Shown here: positions 25,201 through 34,700 of the stretch, one piece after another
How the letters are laid out: every line of letters starts with the position of its first letter
How positions within the stretch are numbered: position 1 is the first letter of the stretch
Assembly (NCBI RefSeq): GCF_905475465.1
Contig: NC_062240.1
Span: 1,069,001 to 1,133,000 of the forward strand
Origin: Pieris napi
Taxonomy: Eukaryota; Arthropoda; Insecta; Lepidoptera; Pieridae
Direction: 5' to 3'
Length of the DNA stretch: 64,000 nt
Translations under genes and position numbers: made by a program
Notes under the pieces: generated by a model
Databases searched by the model: none
Seen by the model: the letters and a program-made list of their open reading frames with translations, nothing else
What the model was told of the DNA's origin: nothing

Positions 25201-26118
25201 TCAGCAAGTTTTACCCTCCCTCTACATTACAATTATTCAAAGGAAAATGTCATAAACCACAACGTCATTAAAGTTACATAAGTAAAAAAAAATAAAAAAC
25301 TGTTCTGTGATTTACCACATTCACCATTACACACATAGTCACAACACTTCAAAGGTAACAAAACAAATTATAACATTATAACTAGAACTATTGTCACGCG
25401 TTTTTGTCTTCTACGTGGTCATTAACTGTGTAGTAACCTTTGCACATTAATGTTTTTTCACTAGGAAATATGTTATACCAGCGTATACTTAGGCCCATAA
25501 ATGAAGTATTTATTTTCGGCTACCTGTAAGATTGCCCTTTTTATCTATAATATAATCTACGACCACAAATACATCACTACGTAAATTTGGTCGCAGCACT
25601 ACTGCAGCTTGATTGGGGCTTCATCAAATTAAAATAGTCGCCTTGCAAGTTGCCGTTTGATCACCATACCAAATAAATGTGTCAAGCACTTGTTGTTCTG
25701 TCTTTATTTTCTTGGTTGAAAAGAGATTAGGCTTTTGTGTCATGCTACGTTTACGAAATCAATCAATATTTTATGAAATAGTTTGGTTAAATTAAGCAAG
25801 AATTGTTTCATCAGAAACTTAGGAACCCCCCTACATAAGCATGAACATTAGAAGCGATACAAAAACAAAATTGTATATTTATTTTCATTTTTCAGACACT
25901 TAAAAGAAGGTTCTCGTTCATCTCTCCTACGAGATATTATTAGACCGGGAACGGTTACATCCTGGCTAATGAAATCTAAAAATACCCAGGCCTTAATCTC
26001 CACTCTGGATGACCACGACAAGAAGTCGTTCCCATGTGACGTCAACCACATCGATTGGAAAGAGTACAGTGCCATATTCTGCAGGGGCGTTCGGGAGTAT
26101 TTACTGAAAGGAAAATAA
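10238..26118 (+). CDS. Fatty acyl-CoA reductase, copy 2 (12 exons)
   Basis: Exons: 10238-10299, 11489-11515, 11685-11778, 13257-13373, 13885-14007, 14234-14359, 18569-18716, 19125-19226, 21097-21283, 22974-23080, 23589-23718, 25896-26118. All borders are GT-AG, and the phases give 481 codons plus TAA. The NAD(P)-binding motif TGATGFVG is at residues 53-60, the active-site YTLSK at 239-243, and the FAR_C domain covers about 365-481. The NADPH-dependent reduction of fatty acyl-CoA to fatty alcohol is inferred from the family. Exons 3-12 are secure. Exons 1-2 are a prediction from phase, splice signals and conservation: they add about 30 basic residues (MFRSIRGVVYSAKNG...) before the usual FAR start. 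The gene is swollen by private insertions: a Helitron-like element (intron 1), mariner and RTE (intron 6), Tc1 in a LINE (intron 8), maT (intron 9) and a LINE end (intron 11). None hits an exon. Confidence 0.9.
10831..11256 (-). mobile_element. Helitron-like element in intron 1 of FAR copy 2
   Basis: On the - strand it starts TCTATATATATA after an A and ends GGCCAGCTAG before a T. The orthologous site before copy 3 is empty (TTTATTAG), which shows A|T insertion without target duplication. Relatives are at 33021-33448 and, inverted, at 53235-53649. Non-coding. Confidence 0.7.
13695..13856. mobile_element. Lep1/MINE-like short dispersed repeat, intron 4 of copy 2
   Basis: It contains GGCCGGCAACGCACTCGCGA and GGGCGGCGGTATCACTTACC and ends in an A-rich tract, a short repeat widespread in Lepidoptera. 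It is absent from intron 4 of copies 3 and 4. The family name is from memory and should be checked. Confidence 0.65.
14379..15661 (+). mobile_element. mariner element (DD34D), defective, intron 6 of FAR copy 2
   Basis: A 1283-bp element with terminal inverted repeats TTAGGTTGGGGAAAA and its near complement, flanked by TA duplications (14377-14378 and 15662-15663). The transposase starts at 14561 (MSESYEEIRYILKFYYKK) and resembles the mellifera-type mariners. Catalytic parts are visible: DDEKWITYD, HDNARPH, YSPDLAPSDFHLF, with 34 residues between the last two aspartates. The frame is broken near 14880-14930, where a shift occurs, and at 15211-15213, where a TAA replaces a codon, so it makes no active enzyme. 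Copy 4 has the uninterrupted target (TATAAATAGTTAATG, about 55116-55130). Confidence 0.93.
15818..16033 (+). mobile_element. Helitron-like end in intron 6 (copy 2)
   Basis: It ends GGGTCAGCTAG before T, and the region before the end is AT-rich. The same element is in intron 6 of copies 3 (about 36437-36660) and 4 (about 55262-55479), so it predates the expansion. The left end is uncertain. Confidence 0.45.
16345..18434 (-). mobile_element. RTE-clade non-LTR retrotransposon, 5'-truncated and decayed
   Basis: Read on the - strand. The end of an endonuclease domain (IILMGDFNAQVG, about 18180-18230) comes first. A reverse transcriptase follows (16795-17511) with YTKAFDSI, RQGDPLSPKLF and the catalytic FADDIVLF. 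The C-terminal part (16367-16615) has RWTGHMLR and RRRGRPRKRW. The 3' end is a short ATT/TAA repeat (about 16340-16362), as in RTE elements. Frameshifts and stops separate the parts. The + strand flanks match an uninterrupted site in copy 4 (about 55755-55775), so the insertion is private to copy 2. It sits in intron 6, 0.7 kb after the mariner. Confidence 0.9.
19441..20690 (+). mobile_element. Tc1-type (DD34E) transposon, defective, intron 8 of FAR copy 2
   Basis: Several shifted + strand frames cover one transposase: an N-terminal helix-turn-helix part (LSQSAVSRV-like, about 19560-19620), GELRRVRG and RPATGPKLTAGHRQARLQ, TDECRMC with the first Asp, MHDNARCHTARV with the second, and DINPVEHLWDELKQR with the Glu. 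The spacing in the family is 34 residues. Frameshifts near 19740, 19925 and 20300 kill it. The right inverted repeat remains (about 20580-20690); the left one is lost. The related copy in FAR copy 3 keeps both ends. Confidence 0.85.
20726..20795. repeat. Long perfect-arm hairpin in intron 8 of FAR copy 2
   Basis: AAATTTAAAAATTAAATAAC is followed by a region around CCATAGTA...TACTATGG and then by the complementary arm, with arms of about 32 nt and a very short loop. Copy 3 has only the first arm (about 40026-40060). Confidence 0.7.
20835..21085 (+). mobile_element. LINE 3' end abutting FAR exon 9 (copy 2)
   Basis: The frame includes LPSKIRNISVFNQFKRELKI and ends ...LVDLNWDS with a stop, typical of the C-terminus of jockey/CR1-type LINE proteins. 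An A-rich 3' tail follows, reaching within about 10-20 nt of the exon 9 acceptor at 21096. The same junction is in copies 3 and 4 but not in copy 1. The upstream part of the LINE is split off by the Tc1 element. Confidence 0.7.
21452..22522 (+). mobile_element. maT-type element (DD37D-like), defective, intron 9 of FAR copy 2
   Basis: The ends are imperfect inverted repeats (CTTAGTATGGCCATAAATAC and GTATTTATGGCAAGACTTGG) flanked by TA. The decayed transposase shows MSRILRDDLGLVAYKR, HRKILFTDE (first Asp), DSAPCHKARSTQSWLETN (second Asp) and SSSPDLNPLDYDLW (last Asp), with 36 residues between the last two, one short of the family's 37. Stops and shifts are many. The other FAR copies lack it here. 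Confidence 0.85.
23360..23532. repeat. Lepidopteran SINE-like repeat in intron 10 (copy 2)
   Basis: Orthologous to the repeat at 2440-2592: CATCGTGAGGAAA near the start and GTTGTAGCGCCACTGG at the end. Confidence 0.6.
24282..24557 (+). other. Intron-11 open frame conserved in copies 2-4
   Basis: A 91-codon frame contains YCINFIIKGF and ends TNYQKNNKRTTFCR. A shorter form is open in copy 4 (60455-60655), and copy 3 (about 44240-44410) has it with indels. No domain is recognised; an old transposon piece is most likely. Confidence 0.3.
25055..25515 (-). mobile_element. LINE 3' fragment in intron 11 of FAR copy 2
   Basis: This stretch is missing from the otherwise matching intron of copies 3 and 4. 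It contains GGCAAGAAACTCAGCAAG and GGAGGCCTTGTTCTGAGAAG, which I know from a common lepidopteran LINE end. Non-coding here. Confidence 0.5.
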
Positions 26119-26329
26119 GATTTAATTTTATTAAATAAGTAATTACATTTTTTTTATATGTCCTTTGAGTATAAAAAATGATTTAACGTATTAAAAGCAT
26201 CATTGTTATTTTGGGTGGCTTCAGTTGATATGACAAAGTTTTATTAATTTAAACATTATGTTACCTATTTTTTTAATGAATTTAAATATTATTTTTTACC
26301 TAGGCTTTACATTAAAATATTATAAAATC

Positions 26330-27850
26330 AAGACGGGACTTTCTTTTCACACCCATTTTATCTCTTGGAATCGCACGGAATTATGCTTACAGTAGCCTAA
26401 TTGTTTGCTTTGTTCTTAATATAAATCAGAACCGCATTTCCAAGTAATAGGATTTTCTAAACTGGACTTTATATTATACACAGAGATGTCGTTCGTTCTG
26501 AAATATAACGTTTTAAATCATGATAAGGTCTTAAAGCTATACTCAAAGACTAGCTTTAACTATTAAGTTATAAGAAACTTAAACAGCCAAATTACAAATA
26601 AAGTAGGTACTCTTTTGTTTCTTTCTGTCAAATTATATTTACATTGTGATGAAAAAAGACATTAGATGAAAATAGTGACAAACTGATTTATTCGTTACGG
26701 GTAAGGCGAAAAGTACCTATTTGAGAAAGTTAATTAAGATTCGTACAAATAATAGAATAACAAAGTTATAGTAGATTAAATTTATAAAACTAAGTCTAAC
26801 GCGACTTTGTTTTATAAATTTGTTAAACGGATAAACAGATAAAATATCGGATAAGTTATCGAATAACAATAAATTAATAAATTAATTTTACGAATTCCAA
26901 CAGCATGTGGTGCAATCAGTTGACAAAACTACGCACCATTTTACAATGAATTCATGTCAGTTCAAGAAATTTCGATCTTGAGGTGCATGAGGAGATGCAT
27001 AACCAGCCTTTGATCTTGATAGAAGACATGTGTTACCTCAAAAAAAAATTTTGTATCAGAAAGTGCTTTAATATGCACGCAATATTGGCGCTAGAGAGAA
27101 GAGGCTTATGCCATTCTTCTTTCGCAATGGCAAGCAATAAAACATTTCTGTATTTGCAAAAAAGTTGTATTAATGTTAAACCTTAATGGAATACTAAATT
27201 AAATTTTACTTAACACGATATTATTAGACTGTTAGGCGGAACAAAGATCGCTGATTCAGCTAGTTCTTTATATAATTAAAATTTAGTACATAATATTTAA
27301 ATGGTCAACTCGTATCTACTAATGTGCAACATTGCAATAGATATGTTATAAGAAATACGATAATTTAATGACAAAATAAGATATTTTAAGATACTGGCTT
27401 ATGCTAAAGATTTATATTTATACATACTATATAAAATTTGTTTATCGAAAATAGATATTAATTATTATTAATATAAATTATTATTTATTATTTATGTACA
27501 TTATTTCTTTACTGCAATATTTTTTATATACATATACGTCTTCAAATACACAAACAATAAACAGATTTTAATTAATTTGAATTAAAATATGTCTATTATT
27601 AATTAGATTGAATTATTCACATATGGTATTAAGCACAATACAGCCTCACAATACAAACTTTGGTAACTTATATAGCTCTAAGCCCCAGCTATGATAGCAA
27701 AATTTGCGACGTAATCAACGGGAATATGATCGCAAACGACATCCTCAGTATGTACGGATTGAGACCCCTGGATAAATTACTGAAGACGGCTGTAGCTGCC
27801 ACCCAACTCAACCCAGCCCAGAAGCGGCCCGTGGTACATTAGAATAACTG
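26330..27850 (-). pseudogene. Inverted FAR fragment (exons 9-10) in spacer 2
   Basis: Exon 10 relic 26391-26497 (both splice signals kept, but TAT TTA has become TAT TAA, an in-frame stop). Exon 9 relic about 27683-27847 with a damaged 3' end. A Helitron-like element (26781-27263) lies in the intron. A deletion joins the flank of copy 2 to the fragment (CACCCATTTTATCTCTTGG), and the identical junction occurs in spacer 4. Confidence 0.85.
26781..27263 (+). mobile_element. Helitron-like element inside inverted FAR fragment, spacer 2
   Basis: Same insertion as 5532-6066; ends GATTCAGCTAG before T. Confidence 0.55.
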
Positions 27851-28017
27851 GAAAATATATTTTGAAATATTTGAGAGATAGAAAAGTCTCTGGACATAAT
27901 GGCAGATGAGTAGAGTATTATTAATAAAAAAAACTTTTACGTTAACGTATTTAATATTTAAAAATATATTTTAAGAAGTTTTTAGTTTTTCATTTAGATC
28001 TTAATCATTTATAAAAA

Positions 28018-28380
28018 ATATTGGTTGTTTGTAAAGTAGGTTTACGATCGAGATGTTTACGTGATAACGTCTTATTGGTGATATAAGTTTTTGGGAAGTA
28101 AGGAATTAATGAAGATAACAAATCTCCATTCGTTTGTATGCCGCTAGAGTGAGAGAGACGGAAGATCGGTCTACTCACTCGAACGCTATGCCAGCCTCCG
28201 CTCGTGAGGATTCCGCGTGACAAGTTTCACGGAATGACTGGCAGCGCTCGAGATGAGACGGGAGATCGGTCCGTCTCTCTCTCGTTATACCTGCGATCGC
28301 GCTCGTGAGGTTTTGGTGTGACACAAGTTTCTAAACATGTCACCCGACTAAAACGATTTTAAAGACGTTATCACGTCAAA
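28018..28380. mobile_element. MITE-like insertion with inverted repeats, spacer 2
   Basis: Spacers 1, 3 and 4 lack this G+C-richer block. ACGTGATAACGTCTT (28059-28073) is inverted at 28362-28376. Inside are two diverged copies of a GAGACGG.AGATCGGTC motif. Non-coding; the outer limits are approximate. Confidence 0.55.
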
Positions 28381-28439
28381 AAACGTTTTTTTATTATAGA
28401 CGTCACTGTAATCAAAGGGTGTTTATTTACGAAGTTTAG

Positions 28440-28975
28440 TCTGTTCCTTAACCTACACGCATTTTTGCATTACTTTCGTGACCATTTTAAAAGGTTTGAT
28501 TGCTTTGTGACTCCTTGATAAGACAAGCCCCACCAAACTATAACTGACGCAGGCTGTTCCACGTTGTACTTTTCCGACCACTTGAGCAACTCCTTAAGAA
28601 CTATGAGCGTACACTTTATCATTTCGCTTATTGTAGTGTTCTTCAATCGTGAAACTTTTTACATTTCGATATTTCTGTGCTGTTCATCTGCGTATAGCGA
28701 CAGAGTCTTAGCGGGAATCTTCATTTCTCACGATAAGGTTTTTTGCTTCCTAATGGGGTTTCGACGAATTCTGGCTTAAAGAGCATTAACAGCCTTTGTA
28801 GTTCTAACAGCGCGCGGATCTTTTCTGGTCTTCGATAGACAAAGTGTTGTATCTGTTGATAGTACGGTATACGAACATACGGCTGATACCAAGATTTTGA
28901 AGTGTCTGGAATATGACCAACGGCTCCATACCCACTATTTTCTTTATCACCCCATTCCATATTGTTATTTGATAA
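28440..28975 (-). pseudogene. maT-type transposase relic, spacer 2
   Basis: Counterpart of 7325-7830, with further shifts. - strand pieces such as KPEFVETPLGSKK arise from the shifted frame of the N-terminal domain. Confidence 0.7.
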
Positions 28976-29327
28976 TGAACATGGAAAAAATATGTGGGAT
29001 GGCGTAAAATTGAAAGGAGTTTTTAAGATAATATGCGTGTTCCAAATTCAAAATAATTAATAAATTGAAAAAAAGTTTTTATGAAGAGTAAAGAATAAGA
29101 ATAGTTTAGATTAAATTATTATGATGACTTAATGTGCGACCTGTTGTTTTTTGTTAAATTCTATACATTAATTTCTTTACGTTTCTTAATTAATCACTTT
29201 GATAAAAAAATAATGTGAATATGTTTTTACCAAAGACAAAAAAATGCCCGGAAATTTAAGTTTATCAAAATTAATAAGTTGACGTCAACGATCACATTCC
29301 GTGGTTATCCTCAATAAAAAACATACA

Positions 29328-29693
29328 TCTAATATATAAAATTCTATACCCGTACTCCTCCGAAACGGCTAGACTGTTCCAAATAAATTTTATATTCATA
29401 TTCAGTAAGTCTGAGAATCGGCTTCAATCTATCTTTCAAACCCCAAAGTGATCGTGAAAAATTCTAAAAAATAATAATAGGGGTCTCCACCCCAATTTTT
29501 ATTTTTTAGACTTTTTTTAATGTTTTTATTTTTTTATGATACAACATTCAAAAATACACACAACGTCTAATTTTCACCCCCCTTCGATCAACCCCTATTT
29601 TTATTATGTAGATAGTTATTTTATTGGACTAACAAAATGTTTCCTAGAAATAATATAAGTACATGGCAAAACAACGTTTGACGGGTCAGCTAG
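29328..29693 (+). mobile_element. Helitron-like element, spacer 2
   Basis: Starts A|TCTAATATATAAA and ends GGGTCAGCTAG|T. Counterpart of 8218-8610 with internal indels. Confidence 0.7.
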
Positions 29694-29699
29694 TCTATA

Positions 29700-30240
29700 T
29701 ATATAGCTTAGAAGGCACAAGTCGCATTTATTTAAACCGGCGCTAAACAAACAGCGGGCTCACTTGATTAATCAACACCGACGCGTTGGCTGGGCGACAC
29801 TGCTAAGCTCATAAGAGATTTGATTGAATAAATTACAAATTATAGAATAATTATATATGGCGAATTATAATATATGCCGGAGTAAGTAAAGAAAGATATA
29901 AAATAATTACAAAGACAATAGAAGGGAAAAGAGTGTAAATCGACAAAGTAGAAGGAGAAGGAGTACCAGGCGCTTTAGTAAGTAATACTAGCATTGTTGA
30001 TGTCATGAATTAGTTTGTTGGTGACTGGCGTTTAATTTCGACTTTAGGGTTTACTTTTTAAAGGCTTCTGCTTGGTTAGACCGCTCGATCGCACTGAGGG
30101 CCGTATTTTTTACGCTGTTTTGGGCGATTTCCCGCGACTAGCGCAGCGGCGTTGGCTTGGGCCGTCGCAGGGCGGCCGACTGAAGGGCAGAACGGAAGCT
30201 TACTGGAGTGAGCGAAGTTCGTAGTAAAGCCCAACTCCTC
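29700..30240. other. Conserved spacer with GC-rich block, spacer 2
   Basis: Matches 8640-9190. A deletion inside the GC-rich part changes the - strand frame compared with spacer 1. It includes GAGTGTAAATCGACAAA once only. No gene recognised. Confidence 0.4.
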
Positions 30241-30419
30241 ACTATGTATGAACGAAAAAAAAATGTATCTACTTCTTAACAATTATTCTTATTTTAAGCT
30301 TTTAATTTTATTTTATTAACATTTTTAATAATTTTACTATACACCTTTACACAAGACTTTATTACGTACACTGAAAATTTTTATTATTATTTTTTTCTAC
30401 TAAGTATTTATTACATTCC

Positions 30420-30600
30420 TTTTCTTTATTTTTTTGCGACTGAGGCGCAAACTAGCTGCTGTGGTCTCTGGCAGAATGACCAGCGCTGTGGAACATTCTG
30501 CTCCTCAGCATAATGTTGAGCCAGGGCCAATTACAGCCACAGCACACACGCATTACTTGAAACGAACCGAATGGAAAAGGGATTTTTTAAATTTTTATTC
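30420..30600 (+). other. Conserved coding-like block before FAR copy 3
   Basis: The + strand frame reads RKLAAVVSGRMTSAVEHSAP and continues to HTHYLKRTEWKRDF. The same block is open before copy 4 (about 49600-49750) and mostly deleted before copy 2 (about 9390-9440). No domain recognised; it may belong to a dispersed repeat. Confidence 0.3.
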
Positions 30601-31150
30601 TAAAGCGGTGACATATAATTTATTATATAAGTTCATAAGCAGGGTATTTTATTTTTTTCATGCATTGTCTTTTATACTTCTTTAAATTTAATATATTCAA
30701 TATATTTTTCGATTTAATTCCTAAAAATCAATATTTATTTTAATTGTTAATTAAATATGTAGAACTTGCGTTGAAATATTATATCGTTAATAATTGATTA
30801 TTCGTTAAGAGGTCAGCAATAGTTTTTTAAGTAAACTTCTATTTATAACTGCCGGAAATGCAGGTAATATAATACATGAAGTATAGTGGCATTGAATTGT
30901 TTTTATATAATCAATCATTTTTAATCAGAGTTATCCCAATTCAGTTATGATTAAGTTATAACTATATTAAAATCTGTTGAAGTTTGTCCATTACAGAATT
31001 TAATTCAACGATACCGATAAAAAATATTATTTAATCTATATATACATATAACATATTATACTTGGATGTTTTACGCCATTTTTGCCGCAAACTCTTCGCA
31101 ATAATATGATTTTTTTTAAAGTTGATTAACTGTGTTCCCTTGTTTTTCAG

Positions 31151-31262
31151 TAGGTGTGGAAGATTTTTAAGCATCTACCAATTTAAGGGCTTTGATTAAC
31201 AATACAACAACATCGAGTATTGATACACGAAGGAATATTTTTTTGTTTTAAAGGATTAATAC
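31151..31262 (+). other. Exon-like block before FAR copy 3
   Basis: Counterpart of 9623-9752 with TTTTTCAG before and GTAAGT after. The internal frame is destroyed by substitutions and deletions. Confidence 0.3.
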
Positions 31263-31708
31263 GTAAGTTTTGTTTGCTATATAAAGTATATAATGATTAG
31301 AAACCTCTCAGTAAAGGCGATCTTTTAACTAAAAAGTAAAATAAAGGCTCATTTGAAAGCATTATTTAGTGTTTGCTTCCATAGTGATTCTTACTTTAAG
31401 TTTGGACGTTGGAATTGTTTAAACACGTGCTTTGGATAATCACGTAAAATTCTCGGTCCTTCGTCTGCTCGTTCTTGTCGTGAAGTTGTGTGTGTGTGTA
31501 TAAAAAACATTGTTCTAGTCTATAAATAAATGGGTTCAATGAACTGATGTTAAGGGCCTGTAAATTTAGCCTACAGGATAATTTTACCTGGCTTCTTTTC
31601 AATGCTAAATTAAGATCAATTAGAGTAAATAAAGAACGAAATTTCCGCAATTGGAATACACTTTAAAAACTTATGGATTTTCTTTGGTAGATAACGAGAC
31701 TGACAACA
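31263..31708 (+). promoter_or_regulatory. Presumed promoter and 5' leader of FAR copy 3
   Basis: Matches the region before copy 2, including TATAAATA at 31521-31528, 188 nt before the ATG. No other gene is seen. Confidence 0.4.
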
Positions 31709-34700
31709 ATGTTTCGCTCAATCCGCTGCGTGGTTTATATTGCAAAAAATGGATCACGACACTACACGGGGTAATATATTTATTTATAAGTTGATCAGCT
31801 TATAGAGGTAATCACATACTTACATAATACAAACATAATATTCCGTAAAATAGCATAAAAGTACTTAAGTATATCTAAATAGCTAACACAGCATAATGAA
31901 TACAAAAACATATTAAACAAATGAAAAAATTACTTCGTACTTCCTTTTTTAGACTTTGCTATGTATTTTTTTTTTCTTTTTCTTTTTTTATAATTATTTG
32001 AATAATTTGCGTAATTAATTTTTTTATCGAGGTCTGTACTGTCATTATTTATTTATCAAAAAATATTTTACATCTCCTACATTAAGTACATATTTCAAAA
32101 AAAGATAATATTGATTGAATGCAGAAGTACAAAAAATGTATTTTATTCTATTTAATTGTTAGAGGTCAGAGTAAGTTATAAATTCGAGTTTGTGTGTCAC
32201 CTTTCGCTTGTATTCTGCATATTACGAGTATTTAAAACAAATCTGAAAATAAACTTTAATTTTAAGTAAAATATATTCAAATATGGTTAAAAGACGCATA
32301 CATTTTTATTACTAATAAAGCCGTAAAAAAATAATATTTACGTAAAAACTACTAAAATATACTGAGAAATAATAAACTTGCATAGCATTGTCCTAATTGC
32401 TGGACTTTAGACCATGTGGCAATTTACCTATTTTAATTCCGATCGCAAACTTTTTGAGTATTCTTATACGTGCCAAGGCCAGTTCGTAGTGCCAAATTAA
32501 TGAATAATTCCATGATTTATGCACACACATATTTGTGCTTGTATTTTTCATCGAATCTAGAAACCTTAACATTTCCAGGCAAGTTGAAAAAAAGGATTTT
32601 TGCACCCTTTTTTCATTATTAAATGATGGTTTTATAGTTTGGTTTTCATTAGATGGGATAATTATCTATCCCAAAGTAAATATATTATTTCGGTTAGAGC
32701 TACTATGGCGCTACGGCATAGCATTGCTACATAAAGTACTTTTACAGGTCTGGGTCACTGGAGACAAATTACCAACGGGTGGCAGATTATTACGCGGGAA
32801 AATCGGTTTTCGTTACAGGAGCAACAGGCTTTGTTGGAAAGGTACGTTTATAGGTTTCTTTTTATTTCTCTCATGTCTAGTATTACGTATTATTAACTCT
32901 TTTTGGTCGGTGGAATCTTAACTATAATAATTATATTAGTTGGCACAGAAAAATTTACGGATTTCGAATCCGAAGCGTCTCGGCATTCTGACGAATCAAT
33001 GCTTCAATTTTATAACAAAACTAGCTGGCCTGGCAAACATCGTACGCGTACCGCCTAACAGTCGATTCTTTATTTTTTTAAATACTTATTCTGCTATTTG
33101 GGACACCGGTCTGGCTGGTAAGATAAAAAAAAAGAAAGTTGATAAGACAACAAATACATTATGTCAAAAAATTAAAATTTACCTTCCCGGAACCCCTCCA
33201 CTAACACTTGAACTTTATGGTATGGTATTAAAGTTCAAATTGACTTTTAAGTATTATTACGAATATTTTGTATGGGAAAATCGTTGTTTTTAGACTTATT
33301 CACTAATTTTTTTTTAATTTTTCTCACCGTAAGAACCATCCTCGTACTTCAAGGAATATTATAAAAAAAAGAATCAGACAAATCGGTCAAGCCGTTTTCA
33401 TGCTATGTCGTGACAACGGAAAACGGGTTTCATTTTTATATATATAGACTATATCGGAATTAATTTTATGCCATAATAGTTAGAATCATCATTTTATGCT
33501 AGTGCAATTTCAGTCAATTATCAATTATGATATCAATTGAAAATCGGCTTTGTAGAACTCAGCTGAAAACTGTTATAGAAAACCCCAGTCAGTGCAGATG
33601 GCCTTTAAAATAAATAACAAGTGAAAAAAATAATAGTAGGATGAAACCTTTTGGAAAGGGAGGATAATATTATAAAAATTAAAGGAAAAATAATTTACGG
33701 GCGATCTGAGGTCGGGAAGGGAAGGGGGGGGGAGTTTTAAGGGTAAAAAACGGTTTATCTCGATTTCCGGCAAAACTAAAAGTCCTATCGAAGAAAGTTA
33801 AATCGCAAAGTTGTAGGTAATAAAAAGATCTAAACTTTTGTATTCACATAACCTCAAATTTATGTGAAAAATTCAAAAAACCAAGTTTTTGGTTTTTAAT
33901 TTTTATCTTTTACAAATTTTTTTTTAACGAAATTTGGTGAAAACTTACCTTTCTATGTTCCAAATACGCTGTAATTTATTTGATTAAAAATATTTATTTT
34001 TTCACCTTATTTTGAATTAATATTGAAAAAACACCCTAATTTTCAATCGAAAATTCACCCGTCAAAATATCAGCTATTTTCAAAAAGTTGGTGTGCTTTC
34101 AGATTGTTGAAATCTCTACTTTCCTATGGTAAAAAAATATATATATATTACCATAGTAAATCTTCTCAGAAAATGCAAAAAAATCGTATGCAGTACCGCC
34201 CAGACCCGTCATCCCCTTCCTTTCCATTTTTCCTTTAATTTTTATAATATTCTCCTCCTTTTTAAAATTATTTTGCGTAAAAAAAAAAGCTCATTATTTA
34301 AATTTTAATTTTTAAAATAGAATTTCTATAAGGTAATTCTCACTGTCTCTCAATCGGTCTTAATCGCTCTCTCCCTTTTCTTCGACAAAAACGCTGCGCA
34401 TCTTCGTGACGCTAATATTATTATTATTGCGCTTCAACCGTAAAAAAATTACCCTCATGCGCTAAAGAAGTTTCACTTCAAAACTTTCGATTTAACACAG
34501 GAGCCGGGAGTTTCTTGTCAGTTTTTCTCGTCTACACCCTTAATTTGAGAAATGTAAATATAATCTTAATATAGGTATATAAATTACGTGTCACGTTGTT
34601 TGTCCGCTATGGACTCCTAAACTACCGAACCGATATCAATCAAATTTGCACACCGTGTGTAGTTTGATCCAACTTAAAAGATAGGATAGCTTACATTTCA

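Noticed and set aside
32535..32921. A 128-codon + strand frame across 32535-32921.
   Set aside because: It runs through FAR exon 3 in the wrong frame and across introns; the real frame gives ADYYAGKSVFVTGATGFVGK.
34023..34308. Two overlapping + strand frames of 60-71 codons.
   Set aside because: Low-complexity, lysine- and serine-rich translations inside the foldback element of copy 3; no conservation.
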